Below are positions 1 to 7,397 of a stretch of DNA of 26,536 nucleotides, one piece after another. The notes beneath the pieces are model-generated. The model was not told where the DNA came from, searched no databases, and worked only from the letters and a program-made list of their open reading frames with translations. How positions within the stretch are numbered: position 1 is the first letter of the stretch; each line of letters opens with the position of its first letter. The DNA lies in assembly GCA_035465395.1 (NCBI GenBank), contig DATHRK010000085.1, positions 1 to 26,536 on the forward strand, in the 5' to 3' direction. A program made the position numbers and the translations under genes. Origin of the DNA: DATHRK01 sp035465395. Lineage in GTDB: Bacteria > Gemmatimonadota > Gemmatimonadetes > Longimicrobiales > RSA9.

Positions 1-1608
1 CGCGAGCCGACGCAGGTTTCGGGCGAGATCGAGTATGCGGACGGGCTCTCCCATCTCGAGCATCGCGACGCGGCCCTTGATCCCCTGGAGAAGCGATGCC
101 TGGAGAACGAGCTGCACCGCCTCCGGTATCGTCATGAAGTAGCGGGTCACGTCGGGATGGGTCACCGTGAGCGCGCGGCCGGCTTCCAGCTGGCGCCGGA
201 AGACGGGCAGCACGCTGCCCTTGCTGCCCAGGACGTTGCCGAAGCGCACCGCCGAGTAGGCGGTATCTGGATGTCGTTCCTGCAGCTCCAGGATGACGAT
301 CTCCGCCATCCGTTTGGTCGCTCCCATGACGTTCGCCGGACGGACCGCCTTGTCGCTGCTGACGAGCACGAACTTCTCCGCGCCGTTCCGGCCGGCGGCC
401 TCCGCCACGCGGTAGGTCCCGATGACGTTGTTGCGGACCGCCTCGCGCGGGTTTTCCTCCATCATGGGCACGTGCTTGTAGGCCGCCGCGTGATAGACGC
501 GGTCGAAGGCGTAGCGGCGGAACAGCCTGTCCAGGAACGCTCCGTCGGTCACGTCGGCGACGACCGACACGACGTGCAGGCCGGGGTGGGCCTCGCGCAG
601 GTCCGACTCCAGGAAGCAGAGCTCGCTCTCGGCCTGGTCCAGAGCGACGAGCGTGTCGGGCCGGTGGAGAGCCACCTGCCGCGTCAGCTCCGACCCGATC
701 GACCCCGCCGCGCCGGTGATGAGGATGGCCTTGCCCTGGATGTCGGCAGCCAGCTCGGGGAGCTCCAGCACGACGGGCTCCCGGCCGAGCAGGTCCTCGA
801 TGCGGACTTCGCGCAGGTGGCTCAGGCGCACGTTGCCGGACAGCACCTCCGAGATGCCCGGAAGCACACGGAAAGGCAGCTCGGCGCGCTCGCAGTGCTC
901 CACGATCCGACGCAGGTCGGCGGGCCTGGCGGATGGAATGGCCAGCACGATCTCGTCGGCATCCAGTTGCTGCGCGATCTCGGGCAGGCGTTCCGTCGCC
1001 CCGATCACGCGCACGCCCTGGACCGAGCGCCCGATCTGCGATCGCTCATCGTCCACGAATGCGACCGGGCGATACCCAGTTGGAAAGCGGAGCATCTCGC
1101 GCGCCAGCAGGTTGCCGGCCTCACCGGCCCCGACGATGACGATGCGCCGATCGCCCCGCGGCTTCGTCCGACGGAACTGCCGAATCCGCTCGAAGGTCAG
1201 CCGGTAGGCCAGCCACACGCCCGCGAGCAGGTACCCGTGCAGCACCCAATCGATCAGGAGCACGGAGCGAGGGATGCGCGGCTCGAACGGCGCGAAGGCG
1301 TTCAACGCTGCCAGGATCAGCGTGCCGACCGCAGTGGCCGCGATGAGGCGAACGACGTCTCCCGTTCCAACGAACCGCCACCGCCCCGCCGAGAGCCGGA
1401 AGGCACGCGCACAGAGGTGGCGCACAAGCACCACGAACCCGACCGCGATGGCGGCCGTGGCGATGTGCTCCCTGGGAGGGCGGAATTCGAAGCGGAGGGC
1501 GTACGCGAGGACAAAGGAAATCCCCGCGAGAATCGCGTATATCAGGTACGCGACGCGCCTTCTAGGGGCGAACGGCGCCCGGAGAACACCCAGCAAACGA
1601 GCCTTCAC
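1..1608 (-). CDS. Membrane-bound nucleotide-sugar 4,6-dehydratase / polysaccharide biosynthesis protein (FlaA1/CapD/PglF type), C-terminus cut by window edge
   Basis: Likely removes water from a UDP-N-acetylhexosamine at C4/C6 to make precursors for surface glycans. Reading the minus strand from GTG at 1608 gives 536 residues before the window ends. Hydrophobic segments lie at about 20-40, 50-66, 87-104 and 117-137. A first Rossmann-like domain follows (IVIVGAGEAGN, about 156-166), then the catalytic short-chain dehydrogenase domain with the NAD motif ITGAAGSIGSE (297-307). The block SSDKAVRPANVMGATK (417-432) is diagnostic of the family, in which Met replaces the usual catalytic Tyr. The C-terminal EMGEPVRILDLA block (518-529) is also typical. 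The start is uncertain: in-frame GTG codons at 1617 and 1629 are alternatives, and 1629 has AGGGGA just upstream. It lies 139 nt behind the antiporter gene, probably a separate unit. The exact sugar substrate cannot be read from the sequence. Confidence 0.9.
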   Translation of the reverse strand, partial: MKARLLGVLRAPFAPRRRVAYLIYAILAGISFVLAYALRFEFRPPREHIATAAIAVGFVVLVRHLCARAFRLSAGRWRFVGTGDVVRLIAATAVGTLILAALNAFAPFEPRIPRSVLLIDWVLHGYLLAGVWLAYRLTFERIRQFRRTKPRGDRRIVIVGAGEAGNLLAREMLRFPTGYRPVAFVDDERSQIGRSVQGVRVIGATERLPEIAQQLDADEIVLAIPSARPADLRRIVEHCERAELPFRVLPGISEVLSGNVRLSHLREVRIEDLLGREPVVLELPELAADIQGKAILITGAAGSIGSELTRQVALHRPDTLVALDQAESELCFLESDLREAHPGLHVVSVVADVTDGAFLDRLFRRYAFDRVYHAAAYKHVPMMEENPREAVRNNVIGTYRVAEAAGRNGAEKFVLVSSDKAVRPANVMGATKRMAEIVILELQERHPDTAYSAVRFGNVLGSKGSVLPVFRRQLEAGRALTVTHPDVTRYFMTIPEAVQLVLQASLLQGIKGRVAMLEMGEPVRILDLARNLRRLA

Positions 1609-1710
1609 GTCTCCCACCCCCCCAACCACGAGTCCCCTCGTCCACCCCGCGTCCACCGTGGATGCAACCCGCGGGCTCTTCCCTCCGCATCCGACCTTGG
1701 CTACCTCGGT

Positions 1711-1741
1711 GCCGGACGGTCTTGTGCGGGTACTGTCCGGC
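1711..1741 (-). terminator. Hairpin just after the antiporter stop codon, possible terminator
   Basis: GCCGGAC (1711-1717) and GTCCGGC (1735-1741) are inverted repeats. The stem extends to 10 pairs with one mismatch around an 11-nt loop. It begins seven bases after the antiporter stop codon (1748-1750). No T-run follows on the minus strand, so it is not a classical intrinsic terminator. It could be an RNA 3'-end stabiliser. Confidence 0.35.
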
Positions 1742-1747
1742 GTCCCC

Positions 1748-3109
1748 CTAAGCCTCGGTCATAGACTCGGCGATACCGCCCGGCGTCCGACCCGGCGTGC
1801 CCTTCGGCGGGAACAACACCTTGAGCAAGGGCGGCGCCATGAAGGTCGTGACCATGACCATGAGCGTCAGCGCACTGAAAATACCGACGTCGAGCACACC
1901 CGACGTCAAGCCCATCTGAGCAAAGATCAGGCCGACTTCGCCCCGCGGGACCATGCCGACGCCGATCACGGACTTCCTTCCATGGAACCAGAACGGCGCG
2001 TACCCCGCGGCCAGCTTGCCCACGATCGCCACGACGATCAGGGCCAGTCCGACGCTCATGACGGACGCATCGGCGAAGGTTCGCACGTCCACCGAAGCTC
2101 CCACGACGACGAAGAAGATGGGCACGAAGAAGTGTCCCAGGCGCGTGACGCCGGCCTCGACCGTGTGCGCGTGGCGCGTGGGGGCGATCACCAGTCCCGC
2201 GGCGAACGCCCCCACGATCAGCGCGGAGCCGGCGGCGTCCGCCAGGTAGGCGATCAGGAAGGCGAACGCCAGGGCCATGGTGGCGAGGGTCTCCGGCTTG
2301 CCGATGCGCGCGAGCAGATCGAAGATCGGCGGCACGACGAAGCGGCCGACCACGAGCACGACCCCGACGAACCCGAACGCGACCAGCGCGGTGACGGTGA
2401 TGCCCGTCGCCGTGACGGCGGCACCGGCAACCAATTGCGCGACGATGGCGAGAATGATCAGGCCGACGATGTCGTCGATGACGGCGGCGCCCAGCACGAT
2501 CTGGCTCTCGGTTTCCTGGAGCCGACCCAGGTCGGACAGCACGCGGGCGGTGATGCCGACCGAAGTGGCGGTCAGCGCGGCGCCGCACACCACGGCCACC
2601 ATCGTGTCCAGCCCCAGGAGCGCGGAGACGTAGTAGCCGCCCGCGAACGGCAGGACCACCCCCACGATGGCTGTGGTCAGGGACGCACCGCCCACCTGCA
2701 GCAGCTTCTTCAGATCGGTCTCGAGACCGATCTCGAACAGCAGGATGACGACGCCGATCTCGGCCATGAGGTGGATCGTCTCGACCGTCGGGTCGACGAG
2801 GCCGAGCACGGACGCGCCCAGCACGACCCCCGCGACCAATTCCCCCAGCACCGCCGGCTGGCCGATCTTCTCGGCCAGCTCGCCGAACAGCTTGGCGCCG
2901 ATGAGAATCGCGATCAGGACCGCGAGGAAGGCGGGCACGGTCAGGTGGTCACCACCCGCGGCGTGACCGCCCGCCTCGGCCGCCGCGTGCGCGGTGTCGG
3001 CGAGGACGGACGCGGTGTCCGAGCCCTCCTGGACCAGCAAGCGGATGAGCGGTGCGGCAACGTGCGGCATCACGACCCCGGCAGCGAGGAGATTCGGCGG
3101 ACAGCGCAC
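1748..3109 (-). CDS. Cation:proton antiporter, CPA2 / Kef-type (Na+/H+ exchanger domain)
   Basis: An inner-membrane antiporter exchanging H+ for Na+ or K+, 453 residues. The exchanger core starts near residue 57 and has about 12 hydrophobic segments. Family marks are the helix GELAEKIGQPAVLGELVAG (76-94), LLFEIGLETDL (123-133), and the paired acidic residues IDDIVGL (Asp212-Asp213) expected at the ion-binding site. There is no C-terminal TrkA-N/RCK domain, so it is a short form unlike KefB/KefC. GTG at 3109 is chosen because GGAGG lies 8 nt upstream. ATG at 3070 is an alternative but has only a weak ribosome site. The 55-residue N-terminal stretch before the core is Ala/His-rich and could include an extra membrane or signal-like segment. 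It follows rpmB after 205 nt with a hairpin, so it is probably a separate unit. Ion choice is unknown. Confidence 0.92.
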   Translation of the reverse strand: MRCPPNLLAAGVVMPHVAAPLIRLLVQEGSDTASVLADTAHAAAEAGGHAAGGDHLTVPAFLAVLIAILIGAKLFGELAEKIGQPAVLGELVAGVVLGASVLGLVDPTVETIHLMAEIGVVILLFEIGLETDLKKLLQVGGASLTTAIVGVVLPFAGGYYVSALLGLDTMVAVVCGAALTATSVGITARVLSDLGRLQETESQIVLGAAVIDDIVGLIILAIVAQLVAGAAVTATGITVTALVAFGFVGVVLVVGRFVVPPIFDLLARIGKPETLATMALAFAFLIAYLADAAGSALIVGAFAAGLVIAPTRHAHTVEAGVTRLGHFFVPIFFVVVGASVDVRTFADASVMSVGLALIVVAIVGKLAAGYAPFWFHGRKSVIGVGMVPRGEVGLIFAQMGLTSGVLDVGIFSALTLMVMVTTFMAPPLLKVLFPPKGTPGRTPGGIAESMTEA

Positions 3110-3222
3110 GCGGCCCGCCTCCGGTCGACGTGCGTTCGGCGGCGCAACCTAGGGCGGTCCGGCGGGAAACTCCAGCCTTGCGAGTCGCAGAATGCGATGC
3201 GTCCGGCGGCGTGATGAACGAC

Positions 3223-3253
3223 GGGGCCGGCCGCGTTGTCGCGCGCCGGCCCC
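3223..3253 (-). terminator. Strong GC hairpin downstream of rpmB, possible end of the alpha cluster
   Basis: GGGGCCGGC (3223-3231) pairs perfectly with GCCGGCCCC (3245-3253). Inside it CGCG (3232-3235) pairs with CGCG (3240-3243) around a TTGT loop, with one bulged base. It sits in the 205-nt spacer between rpmB and the antiporter, where transcript termination is expected. There is no T-tract after it on either strand, so a Rho-independent role is only possible. The rest of the spacer shows no gene and no convincing promoter. Confidence 0.4.
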
Positions 3254-3314
3254 GGGCCCCGCGAGCCTGGCACCGCCGGTACTGGCAGGTCGGCCGAACG
3301 GGGGTAGCGGCTCG

Positions 3315-3509
3315 CTAGACGGCCTTCCTCACCTTGCCGGCGGAGATGCACCGCGTGCACACGCGCACGCGCCGGGCCTCTCCGCTATCCAGGGCGATCT
3401 TGACGCGCCGCAGGTTCGGCAACCAGCGCCTGCGCGTCTTGTTGTTCGCATGGCTCACGTTGTTGCCCGTGATGGGACGCTTGCCGCACACGTAGCAGAC
3501 TCTCGCCAT
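3315..3509 (-). CDS. rpmB: 50S ribosomal protein L28, zinc-binding form
   Basis: A small protein of the large ribosomal subunit, 64 residues starting MARVCYVCGKRP. The block ITGNNVSHANNKTRR is the L28 signature. Cys5/Cys8 and Cys51/Cys54 form two CxxC pairs, the zinc-holding (C+) version. The start at 3509 is set by homology; GAGG lies 11 nt upstream. A longer in-frame reading to 3626 would run inside the preceding gene and is not used. rpmB is more often next to rpmG; here it closes the alpha cluster, 23 nt after the membrane-anchored protein gene. Confidence 0.97.
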   Translation of the reverse strand: MARVCYVCGKRPITGNNVSHANNKTRRRWLPNLRRVKIALDSGEARRVRVCTRCISAGKVRKAV

Positions 3510-3532
3510 GATATCTTTCGCCTCGCTCGCGC

Positions 3533-4057
3533 CTACTGGTTGAGAAAGCGCGCGTCCAGGTAGCTCGTCGCGAACCGCGCCTCGTCCATCTCGAGATCGT
3601 CGGTAAGCACTCCCGCCGACCGCCACGCGTTCAGCGTGGAATCCGACATCATGCGGACCGTCCCGGACACGGTCACGGTATCGCCGCTGGCAACCGTGGT
3701 CCCCGAAGCCGCCAGGTCGTCTCCGATATGGACCAGGTACGGCTGGTTGTTGGGCAGCTGGATCCAGAACCCGCGATCGCCCAACGTGGCCGCAACCGCG
3801 ACATCCCGCAGCCGGATGTTCAAGCTCTGATACCCCTGGGGACCCGTCCCGAACTCCGCGAGCGATACCTCGGCGGCCTCGGGATCCCCGGAACCCACAT
3901 CGACGTTCGCGCTGTCGGGGTCTTCCACCACGGTCATCTGGGTCGGCTCCGCAGCCATGCTGAGCCAGACGAACAGCCCGGCGATCAGGACGAGCGCCAG
4001 GACCATGAGGAGCGTGGTGTTGCCGGCCGAACGGTGATGCGCCCTGGAATCGGACAT
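3533..4057 (-). CDS. Membrane-anchored protein with possible OB-fold domain, function unknown
   Basis: I do not recognise this 174-residue protein as a named family. It has a short polar N-terminus, one hydrophobic segment at about 14-35 (NTTLLMVLALVLIAGLFVWL), an acidic linker rich in D, E and S (about 37-65), and a C-terminal region (about 80-140) with the alternating pattern and 'GDTVTVSGTVRMM' strand typical of small beta-barrel (OB-like) domains. With an N-in orientation the barrel would face the periplasm. The ATG at 4057 is 4 nt after the rplQ stop, so it is co-transcribed with rplQ and rpmB. The OB-fold call is inference from pattern only. Its conserved-looking position inside the ribosomal cluster is the main clue to importance. 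Confidence 0.75.
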   Translation of the reverse strand: MSDSRAHHRSAGNTTLLMVLALVLIAGLFVWLSMAAEPTQMTVVEDPDSANVDVGSGDPEAAEVSLAEFGTGPQGYQSLNIRLRDVAVAATLGDRGFWIQLPNNQPYLVHIGDDLAASGTTVASGDTVTVSGTVRMMSDSTLNAWRSAGVLTDDLEMDEARFATSYLDARFLNQ

Positions 4058-4061
4058 GGGT

Positions 4062-4415
4062 CTACTCGACGAGTTCGATGATCGCCATGTCGGCACCGTC
4101 CCCCGGACGATGCCCGAGCTTCAGCACGCGCGTGTAGCCGCCGGGCCGATCGGCGTAGCGCGACGCGAGCTCGCCGAACAGGCGGGCGAGCACGTCCTTG
4201 TCGCCGATGCTCCGTGCCACGGTGCGGCGCGCATGGAGGTCGCCCCGTTTGGCCTTGCTGATGAGGGGCTCCGCGAACCCTCTCAGCTCCTTCGCCTTCG
4301 CGGTGGTCGTGCGGATCCGGCCGTGCCGGAACAGCGCCGTTGCGAGGTTGCGGAGCGTCGCCTTGCGGTGTTCGGCGGTCCGGCCCAGATGCCGTCCCTT
4401 CTTGCGATGCCTCAT
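4062..4415 (-). CDS. rplQ: 50S ribosomal protein L17
   Basis: A large-subunit protein near the peptide exit tunnel, 117 residues, close to the bacterial core length. It starts MRHRKKGRHLGRTAEHR, the standard L17 N-terminus, and includes ATALFRHGRIRTT and the C-terminal GYTRVLKLGHRPGDGADMA block. It is 4 nt downstream of rpoA, the usual rpoA-rplQ pair, so translational coupling is likely. Confidence 0.98.
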   Translation of the reverse strand: MRHRKKGRHLGRTAEHRKATLRNLATALFRHGRIRTTTAKAKELRGFAEPLISKAKRGDLHARRTVARSIGDKDVLARLFGELASRYADRPGGYTRVLKLGHRPGDGADMAIIELVE

Positions 4416-4419
4416 CCGA

Positions 4420-5541
4420 CTAGTCCTCCGCGGTCGCAGGCTGTTCGGCTTCGGCGTCTTCGCCCACGAGGTACAACTCGCCGTCCTCGCCGGCCTCCAG
4501 CTGCATCCCGAAACGCAGGTCCTGGTCCTCCAGGAAGCGCCGGATCTCTTCGAGCGACTTCTGCCCGAAGTTCTCGATGTTGAGCATCTGCTGCTCGGTC
4601 CGCCGCACGAGATCCCCGAGAGTAACGATACTCTCCTTCTTCAGCGAGTTCACCGAGCGGACCGACAACTCGGTCAGATCCTCGATCGGCCGCTGGAAGA
4701 GGTCCTGCATGCCGGTCGACATGCGGACGGCCCCCGGAGCTGGCGGGTCGCTCGCCTTGATGCCCCCGAACTGCAGCAGGTAGGCGAAGTGGCGGCGGGC
4801 CAGCTCGGCGGCGTGCGCCACCGCCTCTTCGGGCGCCCGGCTGCCGTTGGTCTCCACGAGCAGCGTGAGCCGGTCGAAGTCGGTGCGCTGACCGACCCGC
4901 GTCTCCTCGACCGTGAAGTTCGCACGCAGCACCGGATTGTAGATCGAGTCGATGCGGACCAGATCGACCGGGCTGCCCTTGGGCAGGCGATGCTGATCCG
5001 CGGCGACGAACCCGCGGCCGCGATTGACGTACAGCGTGAGGTTGATCTCGCGATCATCCTGCAGCGTGAACAGGTGGTGATCCTGATTGACCACCTGGAC
5101 TCGCGCGTTGCCGCCCATGGCTTCGGCGGTGACCGGGCCGGCCTTGTCGACCCGCAGCTCCAGCGTGACGGGCGCCGGGACCTCCTCCTGCACGATGAAG
5201 TCGTCCTCCTCGTCCGCGACCGGCGCGCTGCCCTGTACGGCGTGGGGCAGATCGCCGTCCCACTCGAGGACGAGCGTCTTCAGATTCTGAATGATCTGGT
5301 GGATGTCCTCGACGACGCCCTCCACGGTCTGGTGCTCGTGGACCACGCCGTCCATCCGGAAGGCCCAGACGGCGGCGCCCGGTAGGGAGGACAGCAGGAT
5401 GCGACGCACCGTGTTGCCGAGGGTGTGCCCGAAGCCCCGCTCGAGGGGCGCCATGACGAACTCGGCGGCCCGCCCGTCTTCCGACCGGTGGACCACCTCG
5501 ACACGCTCAGGAAGGACCAATCCGCTGAGATCTAGCTCCAC
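4420..5541 (-). CDS. rpoA: DNA-directed RNA polymerase alpha subunit
   Basis: It nucleates RNA polymerase assembly and touches upstream promoter DNA and activators. The protein has 373 residues against about 329 in E. coli. The N-terminal domain has PLERGFGHTLGNTVRRILLSS (32-52) and VEETRVGQRTDFDRL (211-225). The C-terminal domain spans about 285-346, with Arg295 in ELSVRSVNSLKKES at the place of the DNA-contacting Arg265 of E. coli, and NFGQKSLEEI. Extra length comes from an acidic insert at about 98-124 and an acidic tail after residue 346. The start is GTG, fixed by a strong GGGAGG 5 nt upstream; a 16-nt perfect palindrome overlaps that site. Confidence 0.98.
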   Translation of the reverse strand: MELDLSGLVLPERVEVVHRSEDGRAAEFVMAPLERGFGHTLGNTVRRILLSSLPGAAVWAFRMDGVVHEHQTVEGVVEDIHQIIQNLKTLVLEWDGDLPHAVQGSAPVADEEDDFIVQEEVPAPVTLELRVDKAGPVTAEAMGGNARVQVVNQDHHLFTLQDDREINLTLYVNRGRGFVAADQHRLPKGSPVDLVRIDSIYNPVLRANFTVEETRVGQRTDFDRLTLLVETNGSRAPEEAVAHAAELARRHFAYLLQFGGIKASDPPAPGAVRMSTGMQDLFQRPIEDLTELSVRSVNSLKKESIVTLGDLVRRTEQQMLNIENFGQKSLEEIRRFLEDQDLRFGMQLEAGEDGELYLVGEDAEAEQPATAED

Positions 5542-5550
5542 TATCGCCTC

Positions 5551-5566
5551 CCGGCCCGCGGGCCGG
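5551..5566 (-). promoter_or_regulatory. 16-nt perfect palindrome abutting the rpoA ribosome-binding site
   Basis: CCGGCCCGCGGGCCGG is its own reverse complement and can form a 6-bp GC stem with a CGCG loop in the mRNA. The rpoA Shine-Dalgarno GGGAGG (plus-strand 5547-5552) shares its first two bases with the stem. Opening or closing of this hairpin could tune rpoA translation relative to rpsD. The role is inference. Confidence 0.45.
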
Positions 5567-5610
5567 TTCGAGTCATTCTTGCCGATTCGTTGTCTTGCCG
5601 CCGCACGTCG

Positions 5611-6246
<636 letters not shown>

Positions 6247-6337
6247 GTCGCTTCGGTCTCCATCCGTGTCGTTGCTGCCTTGATCGGAGACTTCTTCCCG
6301 CCTGGATGGAGCGGCGGTTTACGTCTCCCGCGTCGAA

Positions 6338-6730
6338 TCAGACGCGGCGCTTCTTGGGAGGCCGACACCCGTTGTGGGGGATCGGCGTCACGTCCCTGAT
6401 CGAGCGGACGTCGAGGCCGGCCGCTGCGAGCGCCTGGACGGCCGACTCACGGCCGCTTCCCGGTCCCTGCACGCGGACGTGGATCCTGCGAACGCCCAGA
6501 CTGATCGCCTCCCGGCCCACCTGCTCGGCGGCCACCGTAGCGGCGAACGGCGTGGACTTCTTCGAGCCCTTGAATCCGGCGCGCCCCGCGCTGCCCCAGA
6601 CCACGACGGCACCGCTCATGTCGGTGATCGTGATCAGCGTGTTGTTGAACGTCGCGCGGATGTGCGCGATGCCTTCGGCTTCGACGTTCTTCTTGCTGCG
6701 CTTCTGACGCGTCTTCTTCGGCTTCGCCAT
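6338..6730 (-). CDS. rpsK: 30S ribosomal protein S11
   Basis: Part of the small-subunit platform near the mRNA exit, 130 residues, normal length. Key blocks are AHIRATFNNTLITITD (about 22-37), WGSAGRAGFKGSKKSTPFAA and the C-terminal DVTPIPHNGCRPPKKRRV. It sits between rpsM (66-nt spacer) and rpsD (91-nt spacer). No promoter is evident in either spacer. Confidence 0.98.
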   Translation of the reverse strand: MAKPKKTRQKRSKKNVEAEGIAHIRATFNNTLITITDMSGAVVVWGSAGRAGFKGSKKSTPFAATVAAEQVGREAISLGVRRIHVRVQGPGSGRESAVQALAAAGLDVRSIRDVTPIPHNGCRPPKKRRV

Positions 6731-6796
6731 TCGACCGTTGTGAGACGTGGGTGCGACGACGGTGGCTCCCGCGGTCGGCGCCGCGGAACGCCGGAA

Positions 6797-7177
6797 TTAC
6801 TTCTTGGGCGCCCTCTTCTTGCCCGCGATCGCCCGCCGGGTGCCCTTGTGGGTCCTGGCGTTCGTATGCGTGCGCTGGCCGCGTACGGGCAGGCCCCGCC
6901 TGTGGCGAAGCCCGCGGTAGCAACCGATGTCCATGAGCCGCTTCACGTTCATGGACTCCTCGGTGCGCAACGCGCCCTCCACCTTGTGCTTGCTCTCGAT
7001 CTCGCGGCGGAGGCGGTTGACCTCTTCGTCGGTGAGATCGTGGACGCGACGGTCGGGGTCGACCCCGGTCCTGCCCAGGATCCTGCCGGACTTGGAGTCG
7101 CCGATCCCGTAGATGTAGGTCAGCGCTACCTCGATCCGCTTGTTTCGTGGCAAGTCTATGCCGGCGATGCGCGCCAT
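6797..7177 (-). CDS. rpsM: 30S ribosomal protein S13
   Basis: A small-subunit head protein contacting P-site tRNA and the inter-subunit bridges, 126 residues. It starts MARIAGIDLPRNKRIEVALTY-like and contains GIGDSKSGRILGRTGVDP and the basic C-terminal RGQRTHTNARTHKG block. Its start is 4 nt after the rpmJ stop, so the two genes are coupled. Confidence 0.98.
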   Translation of the reverse strand: MARIAGIDLPRNKRIEVALTYIYGIGDSKSGRILGRTGVDPDRRVHDLTDEEVNRLRREIESKHKVEGALRTEESMNVKRLMDIGCYRGLRHRRGLPVRGQRTHTNARTHKGTRRAIAGKKRAPKK

Positions 7178-7181
7178 TCGG

Positions 7182-7298
7182 TCAGCCCTGTCGCTGCTTG
7201 TGTCGCGGGTTCTTCTTGCAGATGACCCGGACCACGCCGCGGCGGCGAATCACCCTGCAATGCTCGCAAATCGGCTTTACGCTGCTGCGTACCTTCAT
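7182..7298 (-). CDS. rpmJ: 50S ribosomal protein L36, zinc-binding form
   Basis: A 38-residue large-subunit protein, MKVRSSVKPICEHCRVIRRR and onward. Cys11, Cys14, Cys27 and His33 form the zinc site of the C+ version. The start at 7298 is set by homology; the upstream sequence has only weak Shine-Dalgarno character. It is the first gene behind the promoter at 7342-7370. infA, which often precedes rpmJ, is absent here. Confidence 0.97.
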   Translation of the reverse strand: MKVRSSVKPICEHCRVIRRRGVVRVICKKNPRHKQRQG

Positions 7299-7341
7299 GT
7301 CATGCCCGTACCGGGTCCCCGAAAATCGTGAATAGCTGGTA

Positions 7342-7370
7342 AGTATAGACTGGCATTGGGAATCGGGCAA
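7342..7370 (-). promoter_or_regulatory. Sigma-70-type promoter for the rpmJ-rpsM-rpsK-rpsD-rpoA-rplQ cluster
   Basis: On the minus strand TTGCCC (7365-7370) and TATACT (7342-7347) are separated by exactly 17 bases. They match the -35 and -10 consensus at 4 of 6 and 5 of 6 positions. Transcription would start near 7335, leaving about 37 nt of leader before rpmJ. The site is an AT-rich island in the 99-nt map-rpmJ spacer of an otherwise GC-rich window. It would let the alpha cluster be expressed independently of the sulfate block upstream. Confidence 0.65.
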
Positions 7371-7397
7371 CCCCGCCCGGCAGCTCCACCGGAGGTG

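Noticed and set aside
3110..3190. TAGGTT upstream of the antiporter as a -10 box
   Set aside because: The paired -35 candidate (TGGAGT) matches the consensus poorly, so the antiporter promoter remains unassigned.
157..3214. Long plus-strand open frames (157-1764 and 1274-3214)
   Set aside because: They lie antisense to the dehydratase and antiporter genes, which have clear family motifs. Their translations are Arg/His/Asp-rich without any recognisable fold, as expected for shadow frames in GC-rich DNA.
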